From positions 70,521,686-70,585,685 of the forward strand of contig CM070553.1 of NCBI GenBank assembly GCA_036346405.1: a stretch of DNA of 64,000 nt. The letters run 5' to 3'. The DNA is from Phyllostachys edulis (lineage: Eukaryota; Streptophyta; Magnoliopsida; Poales; Poaceae). Of this stretch, positions 46,597-58,779 are shown one piece after another. Within the stretch, counting starts at the first letter, position 1; each line of letters begins with the position of its first letter. The translations under genes were made by a program, and so were the position numbers. The notes beneath the pieces were generated by a model. It saw only the letters and a program-made list of their open reading frames with translations. It had not been told where the DNA came from and ran no database searches.

Positions 46597-46805
46597 TCTA
46601 TTCCAAGAATCACATCTAAGCTCGCTGCATTAAGGAGGATAAGATTTGCTAAAAATCCTACTCCCTCAATTGCAACAGGAACGTCCCGACACTCGGATTC
46701 AGCTCTCAACTCCGAACCGGGAGAGCGAATGAGCAACGGGACCAACAAAGGAGCATGCCGAGCATCCTGCTTGTGTTAGGCAGCTACGTGAGCACCACCA
46801 GACGC
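46458..46805 (-). pseudogene. Tekay protease region
   Basis: Frame reading CRDVPVAIEGVGFLANLIL and LDVILGIDWLSQH, the C-terminal half of the gypsy aspartic protease and its linker, overlapping the RT frame start. Upstream there is HVAA-stop-HKQDARHAP and then an abrupt change at about 46805 to sequence of the opposite strand; the zinc-knuckle end of gag and the protease active site are absent. Confidence 0.75.
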
Positions 46806-48534
46806 CAAGTTCAGCAAGTCGCGATTCTCGTTGAAGGAAGTGGCTTTCTTAGGCCATATTCTTTCGGCCGAGGCGAGTATTGATCCTAGCAAGGTCACCG
46901 ATGTTCTTTCATGGAGTCCGCCCACTTCGTCACCGGCGCGGAGTTTTCTTGGTTTAGCGGGATATTATCGCCGCTTTATCGAGAACTTCTCCAAGATCGC
47001 GAAGCCAATGACGGAGTTGCTCGAGAAGGACAAGAAGTTCTTGTGGTCCGATGCTTGCATGGCAAGTTTCCATATACTCAAGAAGCGCTTTGACCACCGC
47101 CTCCGTTCTTGTTCTTCCCGATATCCATCGCAGCCTTCGATATCTTTTGCGATGCTTCTCGCCGAGGCCTCGGTTGCGCCCTTATGCAAGAAGGCAAGGT
47201 AGTGGCCTATGCATCAAGGCAATTGAGACCTCATGAACTCAACTACCCTACTCATGATTTGGAGTTGGTCACGTGATTCATGCACTTAAGATTTGGCGAC
47301 ATTACCTAATCGTGTCGCTGTGAAGTGTATTCGGATCACAAAGCCTCAAGTACTTGTTCACCCAACCCGACCAACCTCGTGCAAAGGAGATGGTTGGAGT
47401 TGATCAAGGATTATGATATGGGTATTCACTACCATCCGCAAGGCTAATGTCGCTGCCGATGCGCTTAGTCGCAAAGCGCATTGTAATGCCTTAGTGCTTA
47501 AGGAGCATTCGCCTCTCTTCTCGAGGCATTCCAGCGCCTCAACTTGGAGATAGTTGAGCATGGATCTCTCCGCCATGGTTGTGCAACCAACCTTGGTGGA
47601 TCGGATCAAGTCCGCCAGCCGATGGATTTGGGAGTGAGCCACATTAAGGCAAATGTCAAGGCCGAACGACCAAGTGCTTTTCTCGAGGATGAGCATGGTG
47701 TTGTGAGGTTCGCAACGCCTTGTGGTTCCAAAGGACATGGAGTTGCGGAATTTGATCCTCCGCTGAAGCCCATGATTCGCTTTTATCCATTCATCCCGGC
47801 CACAAAGATGTATCAAGATCTCCGCCAGAGATTTTGGTGGACCCGAATGAAGAGGGAGATCGCGGTTCGTTGTCGAAAGTCACGACGGTGTCGCCGTGTC
47901 AAGGCCGAGCATCGGCGTCTCGCCGGATCGCTTGACCTTTGCCAATTCTCGAGTGGAAGTGGGATTCGATCGGAATGGACTTCATCACCGGTCTACCCAC
48001 ATCCCCAAGAAGAATGATGCCATTTGGGTCGCCATCGATCGATTGACTAAGGTGGCACATTTCCTTCCCGCCAAGATCGAACTGGGTAGGTCTTTTGGCG
48101 GCTCTACATCGCCTCAAGATCGTGAGTTTGCACGGTGTGTCAAGACGATCGTGTCGGATCGTGGATCCCTTTTCACGCCTCGCTTTTGGCATAGCTTGCA
48201 AGAGGCTATGGAACTCGTTTGCTTTCAAAGACGGCATTTCACCCCAAACCGATGGTCGACCGAGAGGGTCAACCAAGTTTTGGAAGACATGCTTCGTGCT
48301 TGTGTCCTTTCATATGGGAAGCATTGGGAGAAATGCTTGCCATTCGCCGAAGTTTTCTTATAACAACGACTTTTCAAAGCCGCCTCGGATGGCACCATTT
48401 GAGGCCTTGTACGGAGAAAGTGTAGAACCCGTTGAACTGTCGAGACCGATGAGAGACCTCTCTTTGGCTTGACTCAATCAATGAGGCCGAGCGCCAAGTC
48501 CAAATTATTATTCGCGAGCTGCTATGACTCAATC
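46806..48534 (+). pseudogene. truncated plus-strand Tekay pol (RT thumb, RNase H, integrase)
   Basis: Starts abruptly in the RT thumb (FSKS...LKEVAFLGHI), then FLGLAGYYRRFIENFSKIAKP, a frameshifted RNase H, KMYQDLRQRFWWTRMKREI (integrase start), DRLTKVAHFLPAKIE, IVSDRGSLFTPRFW, and YGKHWEKCLPFAE. Many frameshifts; the integrase C-terminus and chromodomain are missing. At about 48535 it jumps into LTR sequence. The first part is an inverted copy of 45214-45760. Confidence 0.85.
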
Positions 48535-48540
48535 CAGCAA

Positions 48541-51500
48541 AGTCCCAAATTGCTGAAAACTAAATTCAAAAGCCTACACTGTTCCTTGGGCTAGCTATGT
48601 TCAAAGTCGTCCAAATCGACCATGTCTGCACCCCAGCAGACCTCCCTCTCCACCTTGATCAAAGTCGCACTGCTGATTTACATCCAACCACCACGACCTC
48701 CTCATGATCAACACCGCGATGACCTCCCACCTTGTTGAGGTCTTGGCCCTTGATTAAGATCCAACCGCCCCGACCTCCCCTGTTATCAAACCTCAAAACC
48801 ACCTTCCACCTTGTTGAGGTCTTGGCCCTTGATTCAAGATCCACGGCCCCGACCTCCCCTCACCGTTAAGCTAAGCAAACATCCCACCTACATGAGGTCA
48901 CACCGCTGGATCAAAGATCCACGGTCCATGACCTCCCCGTGTGTCAAACCTTAAAGTCTACATCCCACCTTGATGAGGTCACACCATTGATCAAAAATCC
49001 ATGGTCACGACCTCCTCCTCTCAATCTAACTAACAGACCTCCCTTTTAAGCGCGGTTGAGGTCGTGGCCGCTGGATTCAGATCCAAAGGCCACGACCTCC
49101 TCTGAAAAACATCACGGCATGGTCCTCCGCCTTGGTGAGGTCGTAGTCTTTAGATCTAAATCTAAAGGCCATGACCTCCCTTGTGCTATGCAAGCTCAGA
49201 CCTCCACCTCTTTTGATCGTAGCCCTTAGATCTAAATCTAAAGGTCCCGACCTCCCTTGCTGCTATGCATCATATCGACCTCCCGGTCATTGTGTGCCCT
49301 TGGATTTAAATCCAAAGGCCATGACCTCCTCATGTCTTTTTGATCGCGTGCAGTTAAGTCCTCACCGGAGGTCCGCGACTGCTGGATGGAGATCCAACGC
49401 TTTGGACCTCTGTCCCTTTTCCTCACATGCTGCTGACATGAAATCGGAGGGCCACGACCTCCCACCTTGATCGTGTGGTGGGACCTCCTCCCACCACTTA
49501 AAACATAACGGTTCAAAAATTGATCCGATGGTTAGGACCTCTCCTGTGTCTTATCCAACGGTCATAAGGACCTCCTGTTCTTCTCCTACCTTGGTCACGC
49601 ATGCGTTCGAGCGGTGGAGTTAATGCGCCGCTCGCCATCGTGTCCTTTTCATCACTCTCTTGACCAGATTTAATGCAGTGTCACTTTTCACTTTTCAGTC
49701 AAGACAGCCTGCCCCTTTGTCAACCTCATGTCCTTGCACCCCATGGACCAACCCGTGGGCTAAGCTCACTATGGAGCTTAGCCCCACTCATAACCATCAC
49801 CTCAGTTATAATTATCCCTTGAAGCCTCCCTTGGCTTCCTTTGCACACAACCGATCTCACCTTTGCATCTTGTGCGTGGTCGAGCTCCTCCTCACTCACC
49901 TCCTCACCGGTGGCTGCCATTGTTGAAGTCCTTGGAGCTCCTCTATGGCACAAGAAGTTCCAAAGCTCCTTTTTCAAACCCTCGCTCACTTTTGCTCCCA
50001 AAACCTCTTGGAAGTTAACCCTAACTTAATTTGTTTGGGCATTTTTCAGAGGTGGACAAAGTTGAGCTTGGAGCCGGTGCCTTGGGCCGTGAAGCTTCAT
50101 TGTCTTCCCCAACTCCGGCCATCACCTCCACGACCTCCCCAAGATCTTAAGGACCTCCGTACTCCCCGTTAGTCCCTTAGTTGTCGCACCCGCTGAATGA
50201 TGTCGCGGAGCTTTTTGTTGAGCACACGCTGAATGTCGCGCTGAGCTTCCTTTTTGCATTTTGTCTTTTGGCCGTAAGGGTCATCTCGTCCTCTCGGCTC
50301 GCCGGCGATTAAGGTCGCTGCCGCCGAGAGTGAGCTCATGGTGTGCGCAACACTATTGCGCACACGGGATGTCTTTGGTTGTCGCCATGAGGTCCGCATC
50401 GCCGCAATAACCACTTCTTTGAGCTCGATCTTGTCGGGCAAGAATCGCGCGCTTATTGCCGCTTTTCGGACAAAGATCCGCCGAAGTTAATGCACTAATC
50501 ATGTGCTCAAATCATTGAAATCATGGGCATGTCTTAGCTGCATTTAATCCTCCGTGTTATGATTTAAGACCTCCGCACGCGACCTCCTTGATGTCCAGCC
50601 AAGCATTTAATCTCTTGTCCAAGCACGCGCTGCGCGCTAATTTTTATCGCGAGCTCGACATCCATGACCTCCTCCGAGGAGATCCGAGCGCCCAAGACCT
50701 CTCCTTGCGCATCTTGGCCGCCCGCACCTCCCCGGAGGTCTGTGATGTTTAGATCTATCGCTAGGACCTCCCGAAGCCATCTCAGCCTTTCATGACCTCC
50801 CGGGTAGATCTTGACCGCCAAGGTCCTCCTCGACGATCTGGACCATCAAGGACCTCCTTGGAACATCTCGACCATCCAGACCTCCCCTCGTGAGGTCTCG
50901 ACGATGTAGATCTTCCTCGTGGAGATCTTGATAGTTTGGATCTTCCTTGGGAAGATCTCAACCGCTGAGGACCTCCCGTGTTTGATCTGAGCCGCATATG
51001 TTCTCCCTGTGTCTTTAGAGTTTTTAGAAAGTCCTAGTGAGTCGTTAAATTGTGAACGAGAAAGGTATAACTTTAAAATTGCATATCTTTCTCATTTTAA
51101 ATCCATTTGAGGTCATTCAAAGTATGTTGGCTCTGTCTTGGACTTGACTTTAATCCAAAAATAATTGTAAGTTGAGTTCAACTCCAGAGCACAGTTTGCC
51201 ATTAGATTTTAAAACCAACTTTAAAATATACACTTAAATCAATGCTTAACTTGTAAAATACAAAACTAATGCTCAGAGATTATTTTTGAGTGAGACCAAC
51301 GTTGTTGGTTTCTCTAATAATGAACTCACTGTGAAAATTAGTTTTGAGCTTGTTGCTGTTATAGAAATGAGGACTTGTGCATTATAATTTTGTTCAAGTC
51401 TTGTTTTTGAAAAATTATAGAAAGTGCATAATAGCTCCAAATGAGATGAACTCAATTGTGTTATTCATCTCATGAGGTGCTGGTTTCACAATAAAAATCT

Positions 51501-53404
51501 CAGCCTCACCACTTTTCTAGAAAATGTTGCCTCATAATTAAATTAGTGAATAGTGCAGTTTGGTAATTTTTAGGGCTGAGCAGAATTGTTTTGCTCATAT
51601 CTTTTGCATTGAGAATCCAAATCCATTGGTTCTTGTTGCAAAATTTCCTAAAAATCATCCCTTTGCTGCTGTAGAAAATTCAGGGTATTTGGAGTTCGTT
51701 TGCTGTGCTGTCTTTGTTGCCTTTCGTCGTCCTTATCGGTTCTTTATCGCTTTTCCGTTAGGTTTCGACATTTATGGTGATCCCGAGAGCGACCCTCTGC
51801 CACAATTTGAGCAACAGCAACAAGGCAAGCAGTTTGATCATTTCCATCATTGTCCCATTACTTTAAAGCTTAATATATTGTTTTACTTCTATGTATGCAT
51901 GCTACTTTGTGTTAAATGTCGTTAGTAATCCTATAGTCGCATAATCTGTAGGAATTCTTTATCCTCTACTACCAATGAGCCTAGCTTATTCGCTGTGGGT
52001 TGAGCTCGTTGGATGAGCTCTTATCACTTAGTAGTTGTGTTTCCTACTGCTTAGACATGCTTAGCTATCGGTAGTATTGGGCGATCATCGACTTAGTCGA
52101 TGATCTTGATCACTCAAAAATGATTATTACTCCTATATGTCCAGCACTTGTGCTTTGATTAATTTGTAAAATCAAAAGCTGAAAATAAAAGATTGATTTA
52201 GACTTGGGCATATTGGATGGATGGTGCGGTTTTTGGAATGTGGTGGTATGCCCGGTCCCTAAGGACCGAGTACTTGGGTCACTAAGCCAAGCGCTTTTAT
52301 GCACTAACCACGCGAGGGCATATGGAACCCTCTTGAGTAAGTACTCTAGGAGGTGTTAATTATGAGCGAGCTCGGTTGGTGTGTTTTCAAAACAAATGTA
52401 TATGTATAGTGTGGGAGGGAGCATTAGCTTCCGGTAGGTCGCCTAATGTCTCCTTCTCCCGTGGGTTGTGCAGCTCGTAATTAGCATTCATCCTTTGGAA
52501 AGGTCTCGAGGACTTAGCTGCACAAAGACACCTTCTAAGTGTGCGTAAAGGAAAGGCGGTCGGCGACGTGGGTACAGTGGTACACCCCGCAGGATAAAAC
52601 TATTCAATAGCCTTGTCCTAGGTTATGGACATGCTTGGTAAGGTCGTTCAAGACTAGACTACAACCTTTAATTAAAACTTGACATGGTTGGTATGAACGG
52701 GAGTTCATGCTATTGTTGTGGTGACTTGGGTTGGTCACTTCCGTGTTGTTCTTGTTGTTGTTATTATGTTATTATCGCGTTGTTATTTCAACAATTAAAA
52801 ATGCTTTGTCAAATTGCTTTCAATCTACTATATTATTGCAAATGAAAACTTGCTTTGTGCTTAAATGAGTCCAAAGCCTCACCCACTTAAATAAAGCTTG
52901 CATATAGCTAAATTATAGTTCTCATATCTTACACGTCAGTTTTATGCAGTACAATAAACAATTTATTGTACTCATGTGCTTTGCTTAACAACTTTGTTGC
53001 AGAGGAGGTAGAGCCCAAAGGGCTTTACTTTTGTGAGTCAGTGGTGGTTGGGAGAGCGACTAGCTTGGCGGTCCGGTCAGTTGCCTTGTGGGCTAAAGGC
53101 ACACTGGTTGGCTCTTATTTTGGCCATCTTTATGGCACTTTTGCTTCCGCTGTTATCTTTGTAGTTTTTTGTTATTTGGCCTAAGGACCTCTCTTTTGTA
53201 ATATCTATTCCATATTAATATTAACTTCTGGTTTGTTGCTTATGTACTATGTGTTGTATGGAATTGATACATTCTTTTGTTGTGAGGTATGTATACTGCA
53301 TTCTGGGAAGTATACATCTCTCGAGACTGGGTTTATTTGGTTGATAATACTAGGGTCAATTGGACGACTAAGTATTATGAGCCTAATAAATCCGGGTGCT
53401 CACA
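48541..53404 (+). repeat. 3-prime LTR of the truncated Tekay copy, lacking its first 0.4 kb
   Basis: Colinear with 28004-33490 and 58780-63905 from roughly base 440 of those LTRs to the end (GGGTGCTCACA, 53404). It carries donor after 51064, candidate exon 51762-51824, H1 52083-52105 with perfect arms, H2 52948-52972 with an 11-base stem, and an acceptor ending 53002. The next bases GTGCT (53405-53409) would be half of the TSD, but the left end of this element is lost. Confidence 0.88.
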
Positions 53405-54236
53405 GTGCTGAAGCCTGAGGACGGGACCCCTGAGACTGCCCGAAATGAGTACGAGAAGAGCTGGTCGGGGAAGACTTCTGGGTCTCCCACTTGCGTTTAC
53501 GGGACTCTCTCAGCGCTCTTCCCTTGTGCTCGGTGACGATGGCCTTGTCGACCAAGGTCTGGAAGTCGGGGAAGTCAATGATAGATAGCTTTTCCTGAAG
53601 CTCCTCAGACATGCCATCCATGATCTTCTCCTGCTTGGCCTCATCAGTGGCCACCTCCTCTGGAGCATAACGAGCCAGATGGTTGAACTCGTACAAGTAC
53701 TCCGTGACCGAACTGCGCCCTTGCTTGAGCGAGAGAAACTCCTTCTTCTTCAGCTTCATCACACCGGCAGGGATGTGAGACCGGCGGAAGGCGACACGGA
53801 ACTCCTCCCAAGAAACGGTGTGGCCTGCGTGCTACACGGCGAGAAAACTCTCCCACCACGAAAGAGCTGCACCCTCCAAATGATGGGATGCAAAAAGTGC
53901 CTTCTCCTAGTCCTGGCACTGAGCGATACTGAGGTTCCGCTCAACTAGACGTAGCCAATCGTCTGCATCAAGCGGGTCCTCAGACCTGGAGAAGGTGGGG
54001 GGCTGGGTGCAAAAGAACTCTACAAGTCCCCCTCGCGGCTGATGTCCACTTCCTCCCCCTGATCCGGAGGCACCAGAAAGAGTGGAGGTATTGCGCACGA
54101 TAACCTCCAGAATCCTTGTCTGATCCATTCGGATTTGCTCGATCTGAGCAAGAACCGAAGCCATGGTCGGAGGAGGCGGGAGCTCCTCTTCCGGACCACC
54201 TGATTGGCCTTGACCACTATGATTCTGTCCAGCCAT
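53405..54236 (-). pseudogene. Tekay gag
   Basis: Start ATG at 54236 (minus): MAGQNHSGQGQSGG, a short Pro-rich stretch, LAQIEQIRMDQTRIL, then PPTFSRSEDPLDADDWLR (start of the gag core, retrotrans_gag type). The same frame continues through SHHLEGAALSWWESF, VSWEEFRVAFRRSHIP, KKEFLSLKQGRSSVTEYLYEF and FQTLVDKAIVTEHKGR, but is broken by TAG at 53907-53909 (Trp expected) and 53832-53834 (Gln expected). The zinc knuckle is missing because the truncated plus-strand element adjoins at 53405. Confidence 0.85.
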
Positions 54237-54997
54237 CCTGCTGAAGAGAGAAAGGGGGTTAGCAACGAAACCCGAAAATTAGAAGCTAAAGAAAGCGAAA
54301 AGCTATCGACTAGGGGAATGGAACATCACCCTAACCGAAAGCCAAACTTAAAACAGCAAGAACACAACTCTAAAAGCTTACAAAAAGGCTCAAGAAACAG
54401 CAAGGAAACATGAGACTAAAGCTCAACTTCCCGATACGACAAACCCGTATTGAACGAACGAGCAATCGGTTGAGAAGACAAAATTTCAGAACACTACTCT
54501 AGGTCTAACACTGCTACAAGGCAAGGTAAAACCATCAGAAGAGGTGTTAGATACTTAGCCAACTAGTATCACATCTTACCTTTTTATTCCCACAAGTTTT
54601 AGTTGGATTATCCTCTCAATATTTACCCTATTCAGAAACCATGAGCTTGCTGTCCAGAAATTTGATGCTTGCTGTCCAGATTTTGCATCCAAGCTCCTAG
54701 CCGAAATTTTCAACTCCAGAAGCTTCAAAACCTTGTAAAAGGGCAGCCAACACTTCAATTGCCAATCTCATTGGTTCCCCAAAACCCGAATTAAATAGTA
54801 ACAACTATCCTTTTGAAAGAAGGAGAGGAAAACAACCTTTTAAACTCAAACTAGAGCAAGATGAGATAAGAAATCTAAGATAGGTAAGGAGTAAATTTGA
54901 GAATTTGCTTAAGCTTTCAAAAACCTTTTGATATTTTGAAACTAAGTTTTTCAAAACATCTTAAAGACGACCAAGCTAGGGTTACTACGGTCAGTAT
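54237..54997 (-). other. 5-prime untranslated leader of the minus-strand Tekay
   Basis: Non-coding stretch between gag and PBS, AT-rich, related to 9839-10700. Confidence 0.7.
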
Positions 54998-55010
54998 GGC
55001 TCTGATACCA
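54998..55010 (-). other. primer binding site (Met tRNA type)
   Basis: Reverse complement of TGGTATCAGAGCC, four bases from the LTR end at 55015. It marks this LTR as the 5-prime LTR of the minus-strand element. Confidence 0.9.
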
Positions 55011-55356
55011 ACTTTGTGAGGACCCAGGCTTATTCGGCTTGTAATGCTTAGTCTTCCATTGACCCTAGCATCACAAACAAAATAACCCGTGTCTTCGAGA
55101 TATGTATACTTCCCAGAAATGCAGTATACACACCCCTTTACAAAATCATGCATCAATTCCATTCATCACATAGAACCGAGGCAACACTTAACAAAACAAA
55201 AGACATACATAATAGAGTTATTACAAAAGAGGCCGACCGGCCAAAAGACAGTTAAAGAACTAAATAGACAGTGGAAGCAAAATACCATAAGATGGCGATA
55301 AACAAAAGCCATACGGTTTGCCTATAGCCCACAAGGCAACCAACCGGGCCGCCAAC

Positions 55357-56658
55357 CTAGTCGTCAAATCCACCGCACATCTCACAAAAGTGGATCACTT
55401 GGGGATCAACCTCCTCTGCAACAATTAATTAAGCAAAGCAAATGAGTACAAAAATGTACTCGCAAGACTTACGTGTAGTGTAACAAGCCTATACATAACT
55501 ACATGCAAGATTTAAAAATAGTTAAGGCTGTAGGTTATTTTCAACATAAAGCAATTTTCATTTGCAATACTGTAGTACATTAAAAGCAAGTTTTGCAATC
55601 TGTTTTTAATTTACAAATAACAGCGAGACAACAACATAATAACAATAGATAGATGACAACAACAATCCTGGAAGTGACTAACCCAATAGTCACCACAACA
55701 ATAGCATGAATTACCCATTCATACCACCCACCTCAAGTTTTAATTAAAAGGTTATAGTCTAACTCTCGAAAGACCTCCCCAAGCGTGTCCATAACCCAGG
55801 ACAAGGCTATTCGAATAGTTTATACCCTGCAGGGGTGTACCAATGTACCCACACGTCAGACCGCCTTTTTGCTAAGCTATTTAGCACACTTCCTTTGGTA
55901 TGCCGGCACAGCTAAGTCCTATGAGACATTTCCAATGGATTGTGTTAATTAAAAGTCGCGACAACCAATGAGTAGGATGCACCGCCCAAATTTAAGCAAT
56001 CAAGGGTGCTCCCATCCTTATAAAAATATTTGAACCACCAGCGACTCATAATTAACACCCCCAAAGTACTTAGTCAAGAGAGGTCCCATATCCCCCTCGT
56101 GTGGTTAGCATGCAAGATTGCTTGGTTTAGTGTAACAAGATGTTCGGTCCTTGTTGACTTAGGCACCATTCCGCACACCAACAGATCACACCATCATCCA
56201 TTGTGCCCAAGTCCAAAACAGTTTTCATTTTCAGTTTTTGACTTTACAAATTAACAAAGCACAAGTGTTGGACATAATGGAATAATAATTAGATTTGTGT
56301 GATCAAGATCATCGACTAAGTCGATGACCACCCAATGCTACCGGTATCTATGCATGGCTAAGCAATATTAACTCGAATCTACTAAGTGACAAGGGCTCAT
56401 CCAACGAACCCTAAATCACAGCAAATAACCTAGGCTCAGATAGTAGAGGATAATCATTTACCTACAGATTATGCAACTAGAGGATTAACTAATTGAACCA
56501 TAATTTAACAACAAAATAGAGCATGCAATACATACAAGTTATAAACAATATATTAGACTTGAAAAATAATGGGATTAGCATGATCAAACTACTTGCCTTG
56601 CTGAAGTTGCTCACTATACTGCAGAGGATCACTCTCAGACCAACGCACTTGTCGGCAC
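55357..56658 (-). CDS. putative spliced LTR micro-ORF (minus-strand LTR)
   Basis: Candidate exons are 56658 to 56597 and 55415 to 55357 on the minus strand. The first ends CAAG|GCAAGT, a textbook GC-type donor; the second follows TTGTTGCAG. The joined frame contains SESDPLQ and then IHFCEMCGGFDD before TAG. Compared with the other copies, amino-acid motif and stop are kept while flanking DNA has diverged. Coding is inferred. Confidence 0.33.
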
Positions 56659-58779
56659 CTAACGAAAAAGCGAAAGAGAACCGATAAGAACGAAAAATAC
56701 CGAAATGACTTAACAGCCAACTTTCACCAAATGCTCTGAAATTTTTACAGCAGCAAGAGCATGATTTTTAAGGAATTTATCAACAAGAACCAATTGATTT
56801 GGATTCTCAATGCAAAAGTTATGGCCAAAACAAAATCAGCCGGCTGGAAAATGCTGAAAAATTGAAATCGGGTACTGTTCATACGAATTTAATTCTTTAG
56901 CACAATTTTCTAAAGAGGTGTTGCACCTGAGATTTTTAGGGGAATTACAGCACCTCATGAGATGAACAACACAATATGATTCACCTCATTTTGAGCTAGG
57001 ATGTATTTTCTATGATTTTTCAAAGACATGCACAAGAGCACAAAACAAAATGCACCCACAAAGATTTTAAAAACAATGGCATGCCTAAAACCTATTCTAC
57101 AATTAAGCACACTAACAGAGGAAGCCAACAAACTTGGTTTCACTCAAAAAGGATCTACAGAGAAATACTTATGCAATTTTTAAGTTAAATGCAATTTCTA
57201 GAGCAACAATTAAAGCCTAATTCTAAACCAATTTACCACACCATTTTCTGGAGCCGAACCAAGCTTCCAACCATTGTTAGATTAAAGCTTAGTTCAAACC
57301 AGAGCTAACAAATTTGAATCAACTCAAACGGAGCTAAAAAGAATTAGGTATGCAATTTTGAAGTTAATTACCTTTTTTAGTTCACCAATAAATCTCTCGG
57401 GAAATTTCCTAAACCGAAAAGACGTGGAAAATCGTGGGCCGTTGATCTTGAATCAGATGGCCCAACGCATTGAACTCACGCGCGCTCGCCCGCGCGAAAC
57501 CAAACGAATGCGGACCGTTGATATCGAATCCAACGGTCCAGATTGAATTGCGCGCGGCCGCGTTTGAACGCGCACGCGCGAAGGATCCCGCGGAGATGGA
57601 CCGTAGATCGCGAGATGGATGGTTCACAATGAGCGCAACACAGTGCGAGCGCACAGCCCACGCGAAATCTCGGTCACAGATCAAGGAACGGACGGTCCAC
57701 AATGACGCCACGTTGCGCACTCGCATAGCGTCGACTTAAGCGCGTGGGACCCACCCATCAGTGACTCAAGAGAACGCTTAAGACATCCATTAACTGCTAA
57801 CCAATCATTAGAGGAGTTAATAATCGGATCTTAGCCTTAATGAGGTCGCTACAGTGTCGACGCGTCCGACAAAGCGCCCGAGCGCACTCCACGGCTAATC
57901 GTCGGCAACTCAGGCCACGGCGGCGCAGACCAAGAGTGGTCTGAGCTGCGCAATAGCCTTGTGCACTTGCCGGCACCACTCACTGCGGCTGAGCCGGCCT
58001 AGAACGGCGGCGAGCCGGCGATGAGCGGCGGTGATATGCGCGGCCACGACGACAACAGCAAATGAGCTCCGCAGCAGTTCAAGTAAGCGGTGCCCGAGCA
58101 TCTAGGGACTAATGCGAAGCTACCTGAGGGTCGTGGAGGCAAGGAGAAGGTCGGAGCAGCTCCAGCGACGTTGAACCGCACCGGCGCTGAGGACGATGAC
58201 GTGGAGACGACGACCTGAGCAAAATGAGCAAGACCGGGTCATCGGGTTAGCTTCAATAGGGCTCAAGGATGGTCCATGAGCAAAGAATTGAAGAGAGGAG
58301 GAGCTTACTGGCGACGAGGATGAAAAGATTGAATTTCGGCCGAATGTGAACGAACCCCAAATTAGTTGATTCCTGAGAATGCAAACCAAAATTAGGTTAG
58401 GGGTTATGCTCAAGATGAAGAGGGACGCGAAGTAACGCGAGTGGATTTGCAAATGAACCACTGGAGCGCCAGCGACGACGAAGGAGCTCCACGGCCGACA
58501 ATGGCGATTTGGGGGTTTTGGTGTTTGAGCTCACACAAGCTGAGAGGGAGCAAGCTAGAGCTGAGGGGTGTTTAAAGGAAACCAAGGAAGAGATTGAGGG
58601 GCTTAAATAGCCGGAGGAGAAAGGAAGGGAGCTAGGGTTAAGCTCCAAGGTGAGCTCGGTTCACAGCTCTACCCTAGGCGAGCTAAGCGACGGGAGCAGG
58701 TGGCAACCACGACTTTGAGGGCGGAAGCACGGGCGGCATTTAATGCTCCGAGTTGTTGCAGGACGTGCGGAGGGGATGC

